A stretch of 36,941 nucleotides of DNA from a virus. The notes under the pieces were generated by a model. It saw only the letters and a program-made list of their open reading frames with translations. It was not told where the DNA came from and did no database searches. Below are positions 5,516 to 12,958 of this stretch, one piece after another (within the stretch, counting starts at the first letter, position 1; each line of letters starts with the position of its first letter). The position numbers and the translations under genes are program-made. The stretch covers positions 1 through 36,941 of IMG/VR virus record IMGVR_UViG_3300037502_001767; one strand, written 5' to 3'.

Positions 5516-7713
5516 AGCCTGACCTTATCACCCGCGCGCTGGCAGTCGTGTCACCTAAATTGGCCATGACGCGCATGGTTGAGCAGGCACGACTGCGCGA
5601 ATTCGGACGCTTTGATGCGGCTCTGGATTCGACAAAGCGCGGCATCTCACGCAACATTTCGGGCGCAGAAGACACGTCTGCAACACGCGAACGTTACCAA
5701 TTAATCCGTGCCGCACGTGACCTTGCCGACAACTTCTCGCCCGTCCGCTCTCTTCTCCTCAAATTCGCGACCTACGTCGCCGGGCGCTTGAATTACCAAG
5801 CTCGCACCGGGGATCACGAACTCGACGAAGCCGTCGAGCGCTACTGGGCGAAATGGTGCGCATCGTGTGATTTCTCCCGCCGTCACGGATTCATTGAATT
5901 GCTCCAACTCGCCGTGATGGCAGTCCTGCGCGATGGCGATTGCGGATTCATCATCGTTCGCGATGGTGCTGATCTCCGCTTGCAATCGGTCGAGGCCGAT
6001 CGCATTGGCTCGCCATACGACCGCGTCGACACTGACAAATACATCGGGGGAATCAATCTCGACGAATTCGGACGCCCGATCTCATTCACGATTTACGCTC
6101 GCACGATCAATAATCAATACATCGCGCCAACTGATATTCCATCCGCTGAATTCATGCACATCTTCGACGCCATGCGCCTCGATGAATATCGTGGACGAAG
6201 CGCCTTTGCATCCGCTCTAAATGCGACTCGTGATCTGCAAGAGACGATCAAGGCTGAAGTGCAGGCGATCAAGTGGGCGGCCTATCAGACTGGCATTATC
6301 TATTCCGAAAATGGCGCGGCTGACTCGAGCGACTATTTCACACGTGCGACAATTTCCGACAACAATCAGCTTCAGCGTCTCTCCTCGATCGAGCCCGGCA
6401 CCGTCAACTATCTGACACCCGGCGAGAAGATGGAGGTCTTTAAAAGCGAGCGCCCGGGTGGTGCCTTCCAAGAATTCGTCCGCATGGTCCAATCGCATAT
6501 CTGCATGGCAGTTGGCCTGCCATACGGCTTCGCCTACGATGCCGACAAATCAGGGCCGATGGCTCGCCTTGAGGCCGCGATGGCCGAGCGCACGTTTGCT
6601 CGCTGGCGCGGATTCTTGGAACGTCAGTTTCTCGAACGCATCAAAAACATTGTGCTTCTTGACGCTTCCGCGCGTGGGCTTCTGCCGTCGAGCGAATATC
6701 TCCTCGATGGCCGCTGGTGCTGGCCTGCCAAGGTTTCGATTGATTACGGGCGCGAAGCCAATGCGGACATCGCACTCTGGAAGGCTGGTCTCAAGACCGC
6801 TGGACAAATCTATTCGGACGCTGGCGAAGATTACGAAGAAGCCCTGCGAGCACGCGCGAAAGAGGCCGCGATGATCAAGGAACTCGGGCAAGAATACGAG
6901 GTGCAACCAAGTCGCATTTCCGACTCCGTGCCGATCACGATCATCGATTCCAAAATTGAGGAAGGCGAAGAGTCTGCACCTCCTCTCATTGATTCAATCG
7001 GCATCGGCGGCACTGATGCGCTGGGTGGAATTCTTACTGCGATGGGTGAGGGCAAGCTCACGCCCGAACAGGTCGCTGTCATCCTTGTTGCGGTCTTCGG
7101 CATGGACGAAGATGCCGCTGCCAAAATCATCAATGCAAAGCAAGCGCCAATCGAAGCTGAACCAACAACGAATGAACTCGACACACGTCAAAACCTCCCG
7201 AACGAATCCATGGCGACGGAAGCTAAACGCGGCCTGCAATGGCGTCGAGAACATGGTCGTGGAGGCACTGCTGTGGGTGTGGCGCGAGCTCGTGACATTG
7301 CGAATCGAAAGAACCTCTCCGACTCCACCGTCAAGCGAATGCATTCTTTCTTCTCTCGCCATGCGGTCGATAAAAAGGCGAAGGGCTTCCGACCGGGCGA
7401 GGAGGGCTTCCCGTCGGCGGGCCGCATTGCGTGGGCTCTCTGGGGCGGCGATGCCGGGGCAGAGTGGGCGGCGGCCAAAGTCAAAAAAATCGCCTCCAAA
7501 AAATTGAAGGCAGTCAAGTTTGAATTTGACGCCTACGGACAACCAACATCGGCATCGCTCGTGGACAAGACTGAGTTAGTGATGCCGACTCCATCAGGCG
7601 GAGAAAGCGAAGAAGAATTCGTTGCGCGTTGCATGGGAGATGATTTGATGGTTTCCGAATATCCACAGGCCGATCAACGCGCCGCCGTCTGCTACAACCA
7701 ATCGAAATTATGA
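5512..7713 (+). CDS. Portal protein (lambda gpB family) with C-terminal extra modules
   Basis: 733 residues. The first 480 or so match lambda-type portal proteins: early arginine-rich helix, RDLADNFSPVRSLLLKFATYVAG, the crown and wing strands, HIFDAMRLDEYRGRSAF and VGLPYGFAYD. The portal forms the ring through which DNA passes. Beyond it come an acidic linker, then two short modules often seen at the ends of phage head proteins: from Met567, a basic module (REHGRGGTAVGVARARD through RIAWALWGGDAG), and a tail ending CMGDDLMVSEYPQADQRAAVCY. Their jobs are unknown. Met567 (7210) could be an internal start or the trace of a gene fusion. Neighbours by ATGA overlap on both sides. Confidence 0.9.
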   Translation: MKPDLITRALAVVSPKLAMTRMVEQARLREFGRFDAALDSTKRGISRNISGAEDTSATRERYQLIRAARDLADNFSPVRSLLLKFATYVAGRLNYQARTGDHELDEAVERYWAKWCASCDFSRRHGFIELLQLAVMAVLRDGDCGFIIVRDGADLRLQSVEADRIGSPYDRVDTDKYIGGINLDEFGRPISFTIYARTINNQYIAPTDIPSAEFMHIFDAMRLDEYRGRSAFASALNATRDLQETIKAEVQAIKWAAYQTGIIYSENGAADSSDYFTRATISDNNQLQRLSSIEPGTVNYLTPGEKMEVFKSERPGGAFQEFVRMVQSHICMAVGLPYGFAYDADKSGPMARLEAAMAERTFARWRGFLERQFLERIKNIVLLDASARGLLPSSEYLLDGRWCWPAKVSIDYGREANADIALWKAGLKTAGQIYSDAGEDYEEALRARAKEAAMIKELGQEYEVQPSRISDSVPITIIDSKIEEGEESAPPLIDSIGIGGTDALGGILTAMGEGKLTPEQVAVILVAVFGMDEDAAAKIINAKQAPIEAEPTTNELDTRQNLPNESMATEAKRGLQWRREHGRGGTAVGVARARDIANRKNLSDSTVKRMHSFFSRHAVDKKAKGFRPGEEGFPSAGRIAWALWGGDAGAEWAAAKVKKIASKKLKAVKFEFDAYGQPTSASLVDKTELVMPTPSGGESEEEFVARCMGDDLMVSEYPQADQRAAVCYNQSKL

Positions 7714-8123
7714 TCACACATGGAATTTGTCTTGAAGCCAAAAAGGCTTTTCTCTTCGGCGTCCACCAACCAGGTGATGACTACCGCATCGCATTCTATG
7801 GCCGCGATGCCAAGATCGGGCCGAACACTCGGAGCTACACGACTGCTGGGGAAATCACTGGCAAGGGCTATCCAGTCGGGGGAGTCTTGCTGAAGGGCTT
7901 TCGCAATGGCATGGCTGGCAAGAATGCCTATGTCACTTTTTCGGACGTTGTCCTTGACAATGCCACTTTCTCCGCATCGGGTGCTTTGATCTATAACGCG
8001 AGCAAAGACGGCGCGACTCTCTGCGTGCTTAATTTCGGCGCGGAGCGCCATGTCACAGATGGGAAATTTGAACTTAAATTTCCAATACCAACAGCCAACC
8101 AAGCGCTCATTCTTCTTGCATGA
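7710..8123 (+). CDS. Phage structural protein, 137 aa, unknown role
   Basis: Starts at ATG 7710 inside the portal stop (ATGA). The sequence is strand-rich: KIGPNTRSYTTAGEITGKGYPVGG, then VVLDNATFSASGALIYNASK and a final FELKFPIPTANQALILL. This pattern (a small all-beta protein with GY.VGG and GALIYN) recurs in virion gene blocks of many phages, as I recall it, but I know no defined function. Position just after the portal suggests a head or head-tail part. Its stop overlaps a 46-codon gene. Confidence 0.65.
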   Translation: MITHGICLEAKKAFLFGVHQPGDDYRIAFYGRDAKIGPNTRSYTTAGEITGKGYPVGGVLLKGFRNGMAGKNAYVTFSDVVLDNATFSASGALIYNASKDGATLCVLNFGAERHVTDGKFELKFPIPTANQALILLA

Positions 8124-8260
8124 TTTCCCCGCTTTTTGGCTCACTAACTCCGCTCGGCATCGCGCTGGTAATCGCCGCGCAACCGCGCACACTGATCATC
8201 TCCTCCCAAGGACTCATCACCATCAACCCACTTAAAATCGCAACCCAAGGACTCCTATGA
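8120..8260 (+). CDS. Small hypothetical protein, 46 aa, QGL motif
   Basis: ATG 8120 to TGA 8258-8260, overlapping the genes on both sides as ATGA. The protein has a hydrophobic start (FGSLTPLGIALVIAAQ) and then SSQGLITINPLKIATQGLL. The spacing QGL-(7 to 8 residues)-PL.I..QGLL reappears at the start of the protein encoded at 9972. Tight packing between two genes and this shared motif argue that it is translated. Unknown role; possibly a small virion part. Confidence 0.5.
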   Translation: MISPLFGSLTPLGIALVIAAQPRTLIISSQGLITINPLKIATQGLL

Positions 8261-8538
8261 ACGCCACCAATCCCATTACCATCGACGGCAAATCCTACGA
8301 CCGTTACAGCCTCAACCTCGCCATTACTGGCAAATACAATGCGGACGGCAGCACAGATGCCAGCATCGCCGCCCGTTTTATCCCTACACGCATCGAGGTC
8401 GATGAGGTTGAGCAGGCGCAAGAGCAGGCAGTCAATCTCGCTCTTGGCTCCATCTCCGGTGCTGATCAAGCAACTCTCACAGCCGTTGCCGACATTAGCG
8501 CGGCCATCCAAAAATTCATTCTCTCGAAAGGACTGTAA
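8257..8538 (+). CDS. Hypothetical phage protein, 93 aa
   Basis: 93 residues from ATG 8257 (ATGA overlap). The N-terminal half is beta-rich (ITIDGKSYDRYSLNLAITGKY, then SIAARFIPTRIEV) and the C-terminal half is helical (EVEQAQEQAVNLALGS, ATLTAVADISAAIQKFIL). It sits in the head gene block next to the G8-like protein. I recall no named family; the strands-then-helices build suggests a structural or accessory virion protein. Confidence 0.6.
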   Translation: MNATNPITIDGKSYDRYSLNLAITGKYNADGSTDASIAARFIPTRIEVDEVEQAQEQAVNLALGSISGADQATLTAVADISAAIQKFILSKGL

Positions 8539-8541
8539 GTC

Positions 8542-9972
8542 ATGGCAAACTATCGCGCAGTCGCAAACGGCAACTGGTCATCTGGAGCAACATGGGGGGG
8601 CGGGGCAGTCCCTCCGAATGGTGAAGGGCACAATATTTATTCCAACAATTTCACAGTCACAGTTGACCAGAATGTCGACGTGGCACTCATCACAAATGCG
8701 TCAATCACAGCGTCATTTGTGGGTGGCGGAACGTCAGCAACTGCTGGAGGCACATTTGCGCTCAATAATGGAGTGCAGGTTGTGGGAAATATTGCTCGCA
8801 ATAATACTAACCAAGCCGCTGGATTAGTTACAACAAGTGGCACTGTTTCAGCAACAATAACGGGCAATGTTACGACCAATTCAACAGGCAGTAGCGCAAA
8901 CAATGTTGCAATCGATCATGCATCGACTGGGACACTCACGATTACTGGCAATTTAATTGGTGGCTCTCATATTTCGTTGGGAACATGGGCGTTGCGGAAT
9001 ACATCCACAGGCACAGTCAACATTTACGGAAATGTTACTGGAGGATCAGGAGGTAATTCTACAAATACATTTTCATATGCAATAAGTAATAGCACAAGCG
9101 GAATCGTAAATATTACAGGTAACGTTACAGGAGGCTCAGGAGCATCCGGCAATAGCGCAATAAATGGTTCTGGTCAAATAAATATCGTTGGCAACTGCAC
9201 GGGAGGATCAAGCACCAACTCATTTGCAGTCTCCGCCAACGGTTCGCTTTTGACGGTTCAAGGGAATATCACTGCCACAAATTCTGTGGGGGCAATTTCA
9301 TCGACTGCAACAAGTAATTTGTTCTCGGGATCGATTTATTTTTCAGCTGAGGGAAACAATCCAATTACCTGCGCAAAATTTAGACTCTCACCGCTCCCAA
9401 CTAATGCGGTGACGCGCTATGCTCTCAACGGAACTAGCACATATGTTGACATGTATACAGCCGACAACAACCTCGGGCAAGCCTCTATTAGCGATGTCCG
9501 ACTCGGAACGGTTTATGCAAATGGCGCGCTGACCGGCACTCTTATCGTCCCCGCCGCAAACTCTGTGGCATTCGGCGTCCCGGTCGACAACACAACCGGC
9601 ACCGCAGTCCTGACACCATCGGCAGTTGCTGATGCAGTCTGGGATGCCTTGCTGGCCGATCACACGTCCAACAATACCTTCGGCGCTCGCGTTGTTCGCT
9701 CCCTCAATTCCAACAACACGCTCCAACTCACCGGCTCTCACCATGCCGCCGCAGACGTGCACGAATTCCAGTCGCAGGTGATCACCGATGACGCATTCGC
9801 ACCGAGCGCGATCACCGCACTGGCGATTCCAGAAGTGCAAGAAATGCACCTCATCCACGGCCTCAAATCGGGAAGCGCCATGACGGTCACGCCAACCAGC
9901 CGCGTGGCAGGTGCAGTCTCGCAAACGATCTCTGGTGACGGTTCGACCAGCACGACCGTGACCCGCGACTAA
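8542..9972 (+). CDS. G8-like, beta-helix-rich phage surface protein
   Basis: 476 residues. The start, GNWSSGATWGGGAVPPNGEGH and following VTVDQNVDV strand, matches a G8 domain, a beta-helix cap found in extracellular proteins. Residues about 55-270 repeat TGN(V/L)TGGS-type units rich in N, T, S and G, consistent with a right-handed beta helix. The end has VRLGTVYANGALTGTLIVP and VPVDNTTGTAV, segments typical of phage virion proteins, then AVWDALLADHTSNNTFG. It is likely on the virion surface, as a decoration or adhesin. The repeat region is more AT-rich than the rest. The stop overlaps the next start by one base. Confidence 0.6.
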   Translation: MANYRAVANGNWSSGATWGGGAVPPNGEGHNIYSNNFTVTVDQNVDVALITNASITASFVGGGTSATAGGTFALNNGVQVVGNIARNNTNQAAGLVTTSGTVSATITGNVTTNSTGSSANNVAIDHASTGTLTITGNLIGGSHISLGTWALRNTSTGTVNIYGNVTGGSGGNSTNTFSYAISNSTSGIVNITGNVTGGSGASGNSAINGSGQINIVGNCTGGSSTNSFAVSANGSLLTVQGNITATNSVGAISSTATSNLFSGSIYFSAEGNNPITCAKFRLSPLPTNAVTRYALNGTSTYVDMYTADNNLGQASISDVRLGTVYANGALTGTLIVPAANSVAFGVPVDNTTGTAVLTPSAVADAVWDALLADHTSNNTFGARVVRSLNSNNTLQLTGSHHAAADVHEFQSQVITDDAFAPSAITALAIPEVQEMHLIHGLKSGSAMTVTPTSRVAGAVSQTISGDGSTSTTVTRD

Positions 9973-10421
9973 TGACCATCCTGACGAGTCTACTCATCGC
10001 CGCGCAGGGCTTGCTTCCAAGCCCGACGCCGCTGACCATAGGCTCGCAGGGATTGCTTCGGTCGCAAGCCCCGCCGCCCATCATCTCGCCTCTGGATCTC
10101 CCGGGGGGCGGCGGGGCAGAACCGAAAAAGCGACCAGTTACCGTGCGGGTGCGCGGTGTGCGATTGACGCTTGTTTCAAATGTCGATCCAGTCATCTCAA
10201 TTTCCTCCCAGGTCGTTCCCCTCGGGACAACATTCTCGCAGTTCACATCGCCGGTTATTGTCGATCTAACAACGTCGATCTCGACGCAGGGTTGCACGAC
10301 ATATCTGTCGGCATCACGATCACGCCAGACGATCTCTCTCTCCCTGCCAGTCGTTGGATGCAAGCCGCTTGACATGGCCAAGCTCACGGCGATCGCGCTG
10401 GCGCTCCTGTCGGAAGAATAA
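9972..10421 (+). CDS. Hypothetical structural protein, 149 aa, QGLL motif
   Basis: ATG 9972 (TAATG overlap with the previous gene). Residues 5-30 read LLIAAQGLLPSPTPLTIGSQGLL, a doubled QGLL motif also present in the 46-residue protein at 8120. A proline/glycine linker (SPLDLPGGGGAEPKK) leads to a beta-rich domain around 55-135. I know no family. The frame stays open for a further 300 bases after its TAA stop (to 10721), overlapping the start of the protease gene; this is probably chance. Confidence 0.5.
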   Translation: MTILTSLLIAAQGLLPSPTPLTIGSQGLLRSQAPPPIISPLDLPGGGGAEPKKRPVTVRVRGVRLTLVSNVDPVISISSQVVPLGTTFSQFTSPVIVDLTTSISTQGCTTYLSASRSRQTISLSLPVVGCKPLDMAKLTAIALALLSEE

Positions 10422-10681
10422 AAACCACCGATTTGCAAAGCTGGCTCGGCGGAAGCCTCTGTAGATTCTCTGCCACTGGCAGAGACAAGGCGCGATGGAG
10501 CCCAGGTCGCTCGGTTGCCTGATGCGCTTCCTCGAATCTATTTCAGTCGAGTAAGGGCCGCGCTCGCGCTTTCGCACATACGCCATATCGCCCGCCCCAA
10601 GCCACGACTTAGTGGCGCACCGCCCTCGATGCTCCACCGCGCATCATGGCAAGCCTGTCAATTTGACAGCATCGCCATGGC
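10422..10681 (+). other. 260-bp non-coding gap with several hairpins
   Basis: No credible gene lies here, unusual in a genome where most genes overlap. Inverted repeats visible are TCTCTGCC/GGCAGAGA around ACT (10467-10485, 8 bp), a short CTCGA/TCGAG pair near 10530-10550, and GCCAC/GTGGC around GACTTA. None is followed by a T run, so these are not ordinary terminators. It may be a structured RNA, a control region for the protease and capsid genes, or the remains of a lost gene. I saw no group I intron core. Confidence 0.5.
10656..10668. promoter_or_regulatory. 13-bp perfect palindrome before protease gene
   Basis: TGTCAATTTGACA reads the same on both strands about its central T and lies 13 bases before the ATG of the protease gene. 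It could be an operator or an RNA hairpin covering the start. A similar half, GATTTGACAGCAT, is found at 16143, just before the gpFII-like gene. Confidence 0.35.
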
Positions 10682-11533
10682 ATGGACGAAATCATCGAAG
10701 GCGTATCCATCATCTCCGTAGGCGAAGCTAAAGGCCACGGGCTTTACATTGACGAGCAAACCCTGCGCGAAGTCAAAGAGTGCGCGGAATCATATTCTGG
10801 CGGCGTCAAGGTCAATCTCGACCACGGCGCCGGCATCAAGGACATCGTCGGCTTCGTCAATAATTTTCGCATTATCGAGGATCAATTGCTCGGCGATCTG
10901 AATCTGCTCAAGACCTCGCCCATGCGCGAATACGTTTTGGAGATCGCCGATAAACTTCCAGACGCATTCGGCATCTCGATCGCGTTCTCCGGGCCGATCC
11001 GCGAAGTGAACGGAAAGAACTTCGCATCCTGCCAAGAACTTTATTCGGCGGACCTCGTGCAAACACCTGCCGCCAATCCAACGGGTCTTTTTTCGTTCGA
11101 GGCAGTTGACAAAAAATCCAAAGAAATGGAATCCGCCGAAATCGAAATCGAACCCAAAGAAGATATGGTGTCCATCGCCGATCTTCTGAAACGCGTGGCT
11201 GACCTGGAAACCGCCTTCGGCGACTACAAAAAAGCCATGGAAGAAATGCCGAAGGCCGAAGAGCCGAAGGAAGAAATGTGCGAGTGCAAATCGCGCAATG
11301 AGGCTTCGGAACTCTCTGCCAAACTCGATCTCATCATCGCCAACTTCGGCGCGAAGCCGCTTCCCGTGAGCGTTGCCGCCGAAGAGAAGGCTGTCGAGAA
11401 ATTCGATCTCAAGGCTCTCATCACCGAGAAGACCGAGGAACTCGGCTCCCGCACTGCGGCCATCAAATTCGCGATGGCTAACCACCGCGATGAATACCTC
11501 GCCGCGATGAGCAACAACCAACTCAATTTCTAA
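10682..11533 (+). CDS. Prohead protease with C-terminal scaffold domain
   Basis: 283 residues from ATG 10682. Residues 1-140 follow phage head-maturation proteases: IISVGEAKGHGLYIDEQTL, KVNLDHG (candidate catalytic His), FGISIAFSG (candidate catalytic Ser), and SADLVQTPAANPTGLF, a typical closing motif. From about 145 on the protein is charged, with E/K-rich helices (DLLKRVADLETAF, EEMPKAEEPKEEMCEC), as expected of an internal scaffold that the protease removes. It takes the place of lambda C/Nu3. Downstream are decoration and capsid genes, in the usual order. Confidence 0.8.
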   Translation: MDEIIEGVSIISVGEAKGHGLYIDEQTLREVKECAESYSGGVKVNLDHGAGIKDIVGFVNNFRIIEDQLLGDLNLLKTSPMREYVLEIADKLPDAFGISIAFSGPIREVNGKNFASCQELYSADLVQTPAANPTGLFSFEAVDKKSKEMESAEIEIEPKEDMVSIADLLKRVADLETAFGDYKKAMEEMPKAEEPKEEMCECKSRNEASELSAKLDLIIANFGAKPLPVSVAAEEKAVEKFDLKALITEKTEELGSRTAAIKFAMANHRDEYLAAMSNNQLNF

Positions 11534-11540
11534 ACCCACC

Positions 11541-11900
11541 ATGGCTACCCAAAACGACAACCAGTTCAAATCGTTCTCATTCGCTTCGGCGTTGAGTGCG
11601 AACATCCTCGTTGCGGTCTCCGGCGACAACGCCGCTGCCGCAGTCACAGCTCCCAAAGCCGCAATCGGCGTCCTCCAAGACGACGTTGTTGCCGCTGGAA
11701 TGGGCGCGGTCAAAATGTTTCATCCCACCCAATTCGGAACCGTTTCCGCTGGCCCTGTCACTGCTGGCTCTGCCGTATTCGCGATCACCGGTGGATACGT
11801 TGCCGGTTCCCTCATCACCTCGGCGATGACTCTCGGTGTGGCAATCAACAGCGGCGTCAATGGCGACGTCGTCGAATTCGCTCCCAACTTCAACCTGTAA
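11541..11900 (+). CDS. Head decoration protein (gpD/DUF2190-like)
   Basis: 119 residues, A/G/V-rich and beta-rich: FSFASALSANILVAVSGDN, APKAAIGVLQDDV, GAVKMFHPTQFGTVSAG and TLGVAINSGVNGDVVEFAP. The pattern (repeated G..AV.. strands ending in a G..V.V line) is that of small capsid decoration or cementing proteins that sit on the shell and stabilise it against DNA pressure. Position between the protease/scaffold and capsid genes matches lambda D. Seven bases separate it from the scaffold gene stop. Confidence 0.7.
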   Translation: MATQNDNQFKSFSFASALSANILVAVSGDNAAAAVTAPKAAIGVLQDDVVAAGMGAVKMFHPTQFGTVSAGPVTAGSAVFAITGGYVAGSLITSAMTLGVAINSGVNGDVVEFAPNFNL

Positions 11901-11906
11901 TCTAAT

Positions 11907-12857
11907 ATGGCTCTCTCCTACACAACTATCCGCGCGGACATCGCTCAGGCGGTCTTCGAAGGTCTCAGCAACAAAGCGAATCTGTTCATCGGCGCTGAAG
12001 TGATGCCGATCTTCAGCTCAGACGTAAAGTCTGGCGCTTACCTCAAGCTCAACCTCGGTGACTCCGAGGCGCTCAATGATGACGCGCTCAAGATCGCTCC
12101 CGGTGCTGGATATCCTCGCACTAGCCGCCGCTTCACCTCCGACTCGTTCGACACCGTCGAATACGGTCTGGAAGAAGTGCTGCCCGATGCGAATCGCCGC
12201 GATCTCGATCGTTTCTTCGACACCGAAGTCAACATCGCTTCGATGCTCCTGCGTCAGATCCAGATCAGCCACGAAGTCCGCGTTGCTAGCGCCGCCTTCG
12301 CCGCTAACGGCCTCACCGCCATCAGCGCGACTGCCGCTTACACTGAGGCTAATCTGAGTACCTTCGACCTCCCCGGCGACGTTGCTTCGGCCAAGCTCGA
12401 GCTCGCCAAATATGGTGTGCTCCCGAATGCGCTGATCATGAGCCAGCCTGTGTTCGAGCGCGTTCGCCGCTCGACCAAGGTGCAGAACCAATTCTTCGGC
12501 GTGGTGCCTTCGGATCAAAGCCGCCTGCTCTCCGAGCAAGAAGTGGCGCAAGCCGTCGGAGTGGACAAAGTCCTCGTGGGCCGTGCCGCTCGCAACACCG
12601 CGAAAAAAGGCCAAGCCTATGCTGGTGGATTCGTCTGGTCGAACACCTACATCGCTCTCGCCAACGTGACTGGCGGAGATTTCGCCGGTGGCGGATTCGG
12701 ACGCACGATCATCTGGAGCGCTGATTCTCCGGTGCCTTTCGTGTCCGAGACCTACCGCGATGAAGCTCGCCGCGCTGATGTCCTCCGCGTTCGCCAGAAT
12801 GCGACCGAGAAAGTCATCGACGGAAGCTCGATCATCCGCATCACGACTGGCTTCTAA
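11907..12857 (+). CDS. Major capsid protein
   Basis: 316 residues. The order of segments is that of an HK97-fold phage capsid protein: VFEGLSNKANLFIGAEVMPIF at the start (N-arm and first strand), SDSFDTVEYGLEEVLPD, then an all-helix spine with DLDRFFDTEVNIASMLLRQIQISHE, LIMSQPVFERVRRS, and a C-terminal strand set ending VIDGSSIIRITTGF. It follows the decoration gene and is closed by a strong terminator, typical for the most abundant virion protein. The codon use looks strongly biased towards C-ending codons, as expected for high expression. Confidence 0.85.
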   Translation: MALSYTTIRADIAQAVFEGLSNKANLFIGAEVMPIFSSDVKSGAYLKLNLGDSEALNDDALKIAPGAGYPRTSRRFTSDSFDTVEYGLEEVLPDANRRDLDRFFDTEVNIASMLLRQIQISHEVRVASAAFAANGLTAISATAAYTEANLSTFDLPGDVASAKLELAKYGVLPNALIMSQPVFERVRRSTKVQNQFFGVVPSDQSRLLSEQEVAQAVGVDKVLVGRAARNTAKKGQAYAGGFVWSNTYIALANVTGGDFAGGGFGRTIIWSADSPVPFVSETYRDEARRADVLRVRQNATEKVIDGSSIIRITTGF

Positions 12858-12877
12858 TAGCTATAGGACTGCATAAC

Positions 12878-12919
12878 ACAGGGCTTGGAGACAGAACCTC
12901 CAAGCCCTGTTTCTTTTTG
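12878..12919 (+). terminator. Strong rho-independent terminator after capsid gene
   Basis: A perfect 13-bp stem, ACAGGGCTTGGAG (12878-12890) with CTCCAAGCCCTGT (12898-12910), closes a 7-base loop and is followed by TTCTTTTTG. It ends the head operon 20 bases after the capsid stop codon. Confidence 0.93.
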
Positions 12920-12947
12920 TTGCAAGAGAAAAAAAATCCGAAATAAT
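12920..12947 (+). promoter_or_regulatory. Promoter for the glycosyltransferase island
   Basis: TTGCAA (12920-12925) and AATAAT (12942-12947) stand 16 bases apart, directly after the capsid terminator. The expected start of transcription is only about five bases before ATG 12959, so the message would be nearly leaderless. The -10 matches 5 of 6 and the -35 matches 4 of 6 consensus bases. Confidence 0.5.
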
Positions 12948-12958
12948 GAAGCGCAGAT

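Noticed and set aside
10515-10721. 68-codon + strand frame before the protease
   Set aside because: TTG start, composition unlike the neighbours, and it overlaps the protease start in another frame.
10790-11713. Long frame on the - strand (307 codons) opposite the protease and decoration genes
   Set aside because: It mirrors codon bias of the real + strand genes, whose products are recognisable and in the expected order.
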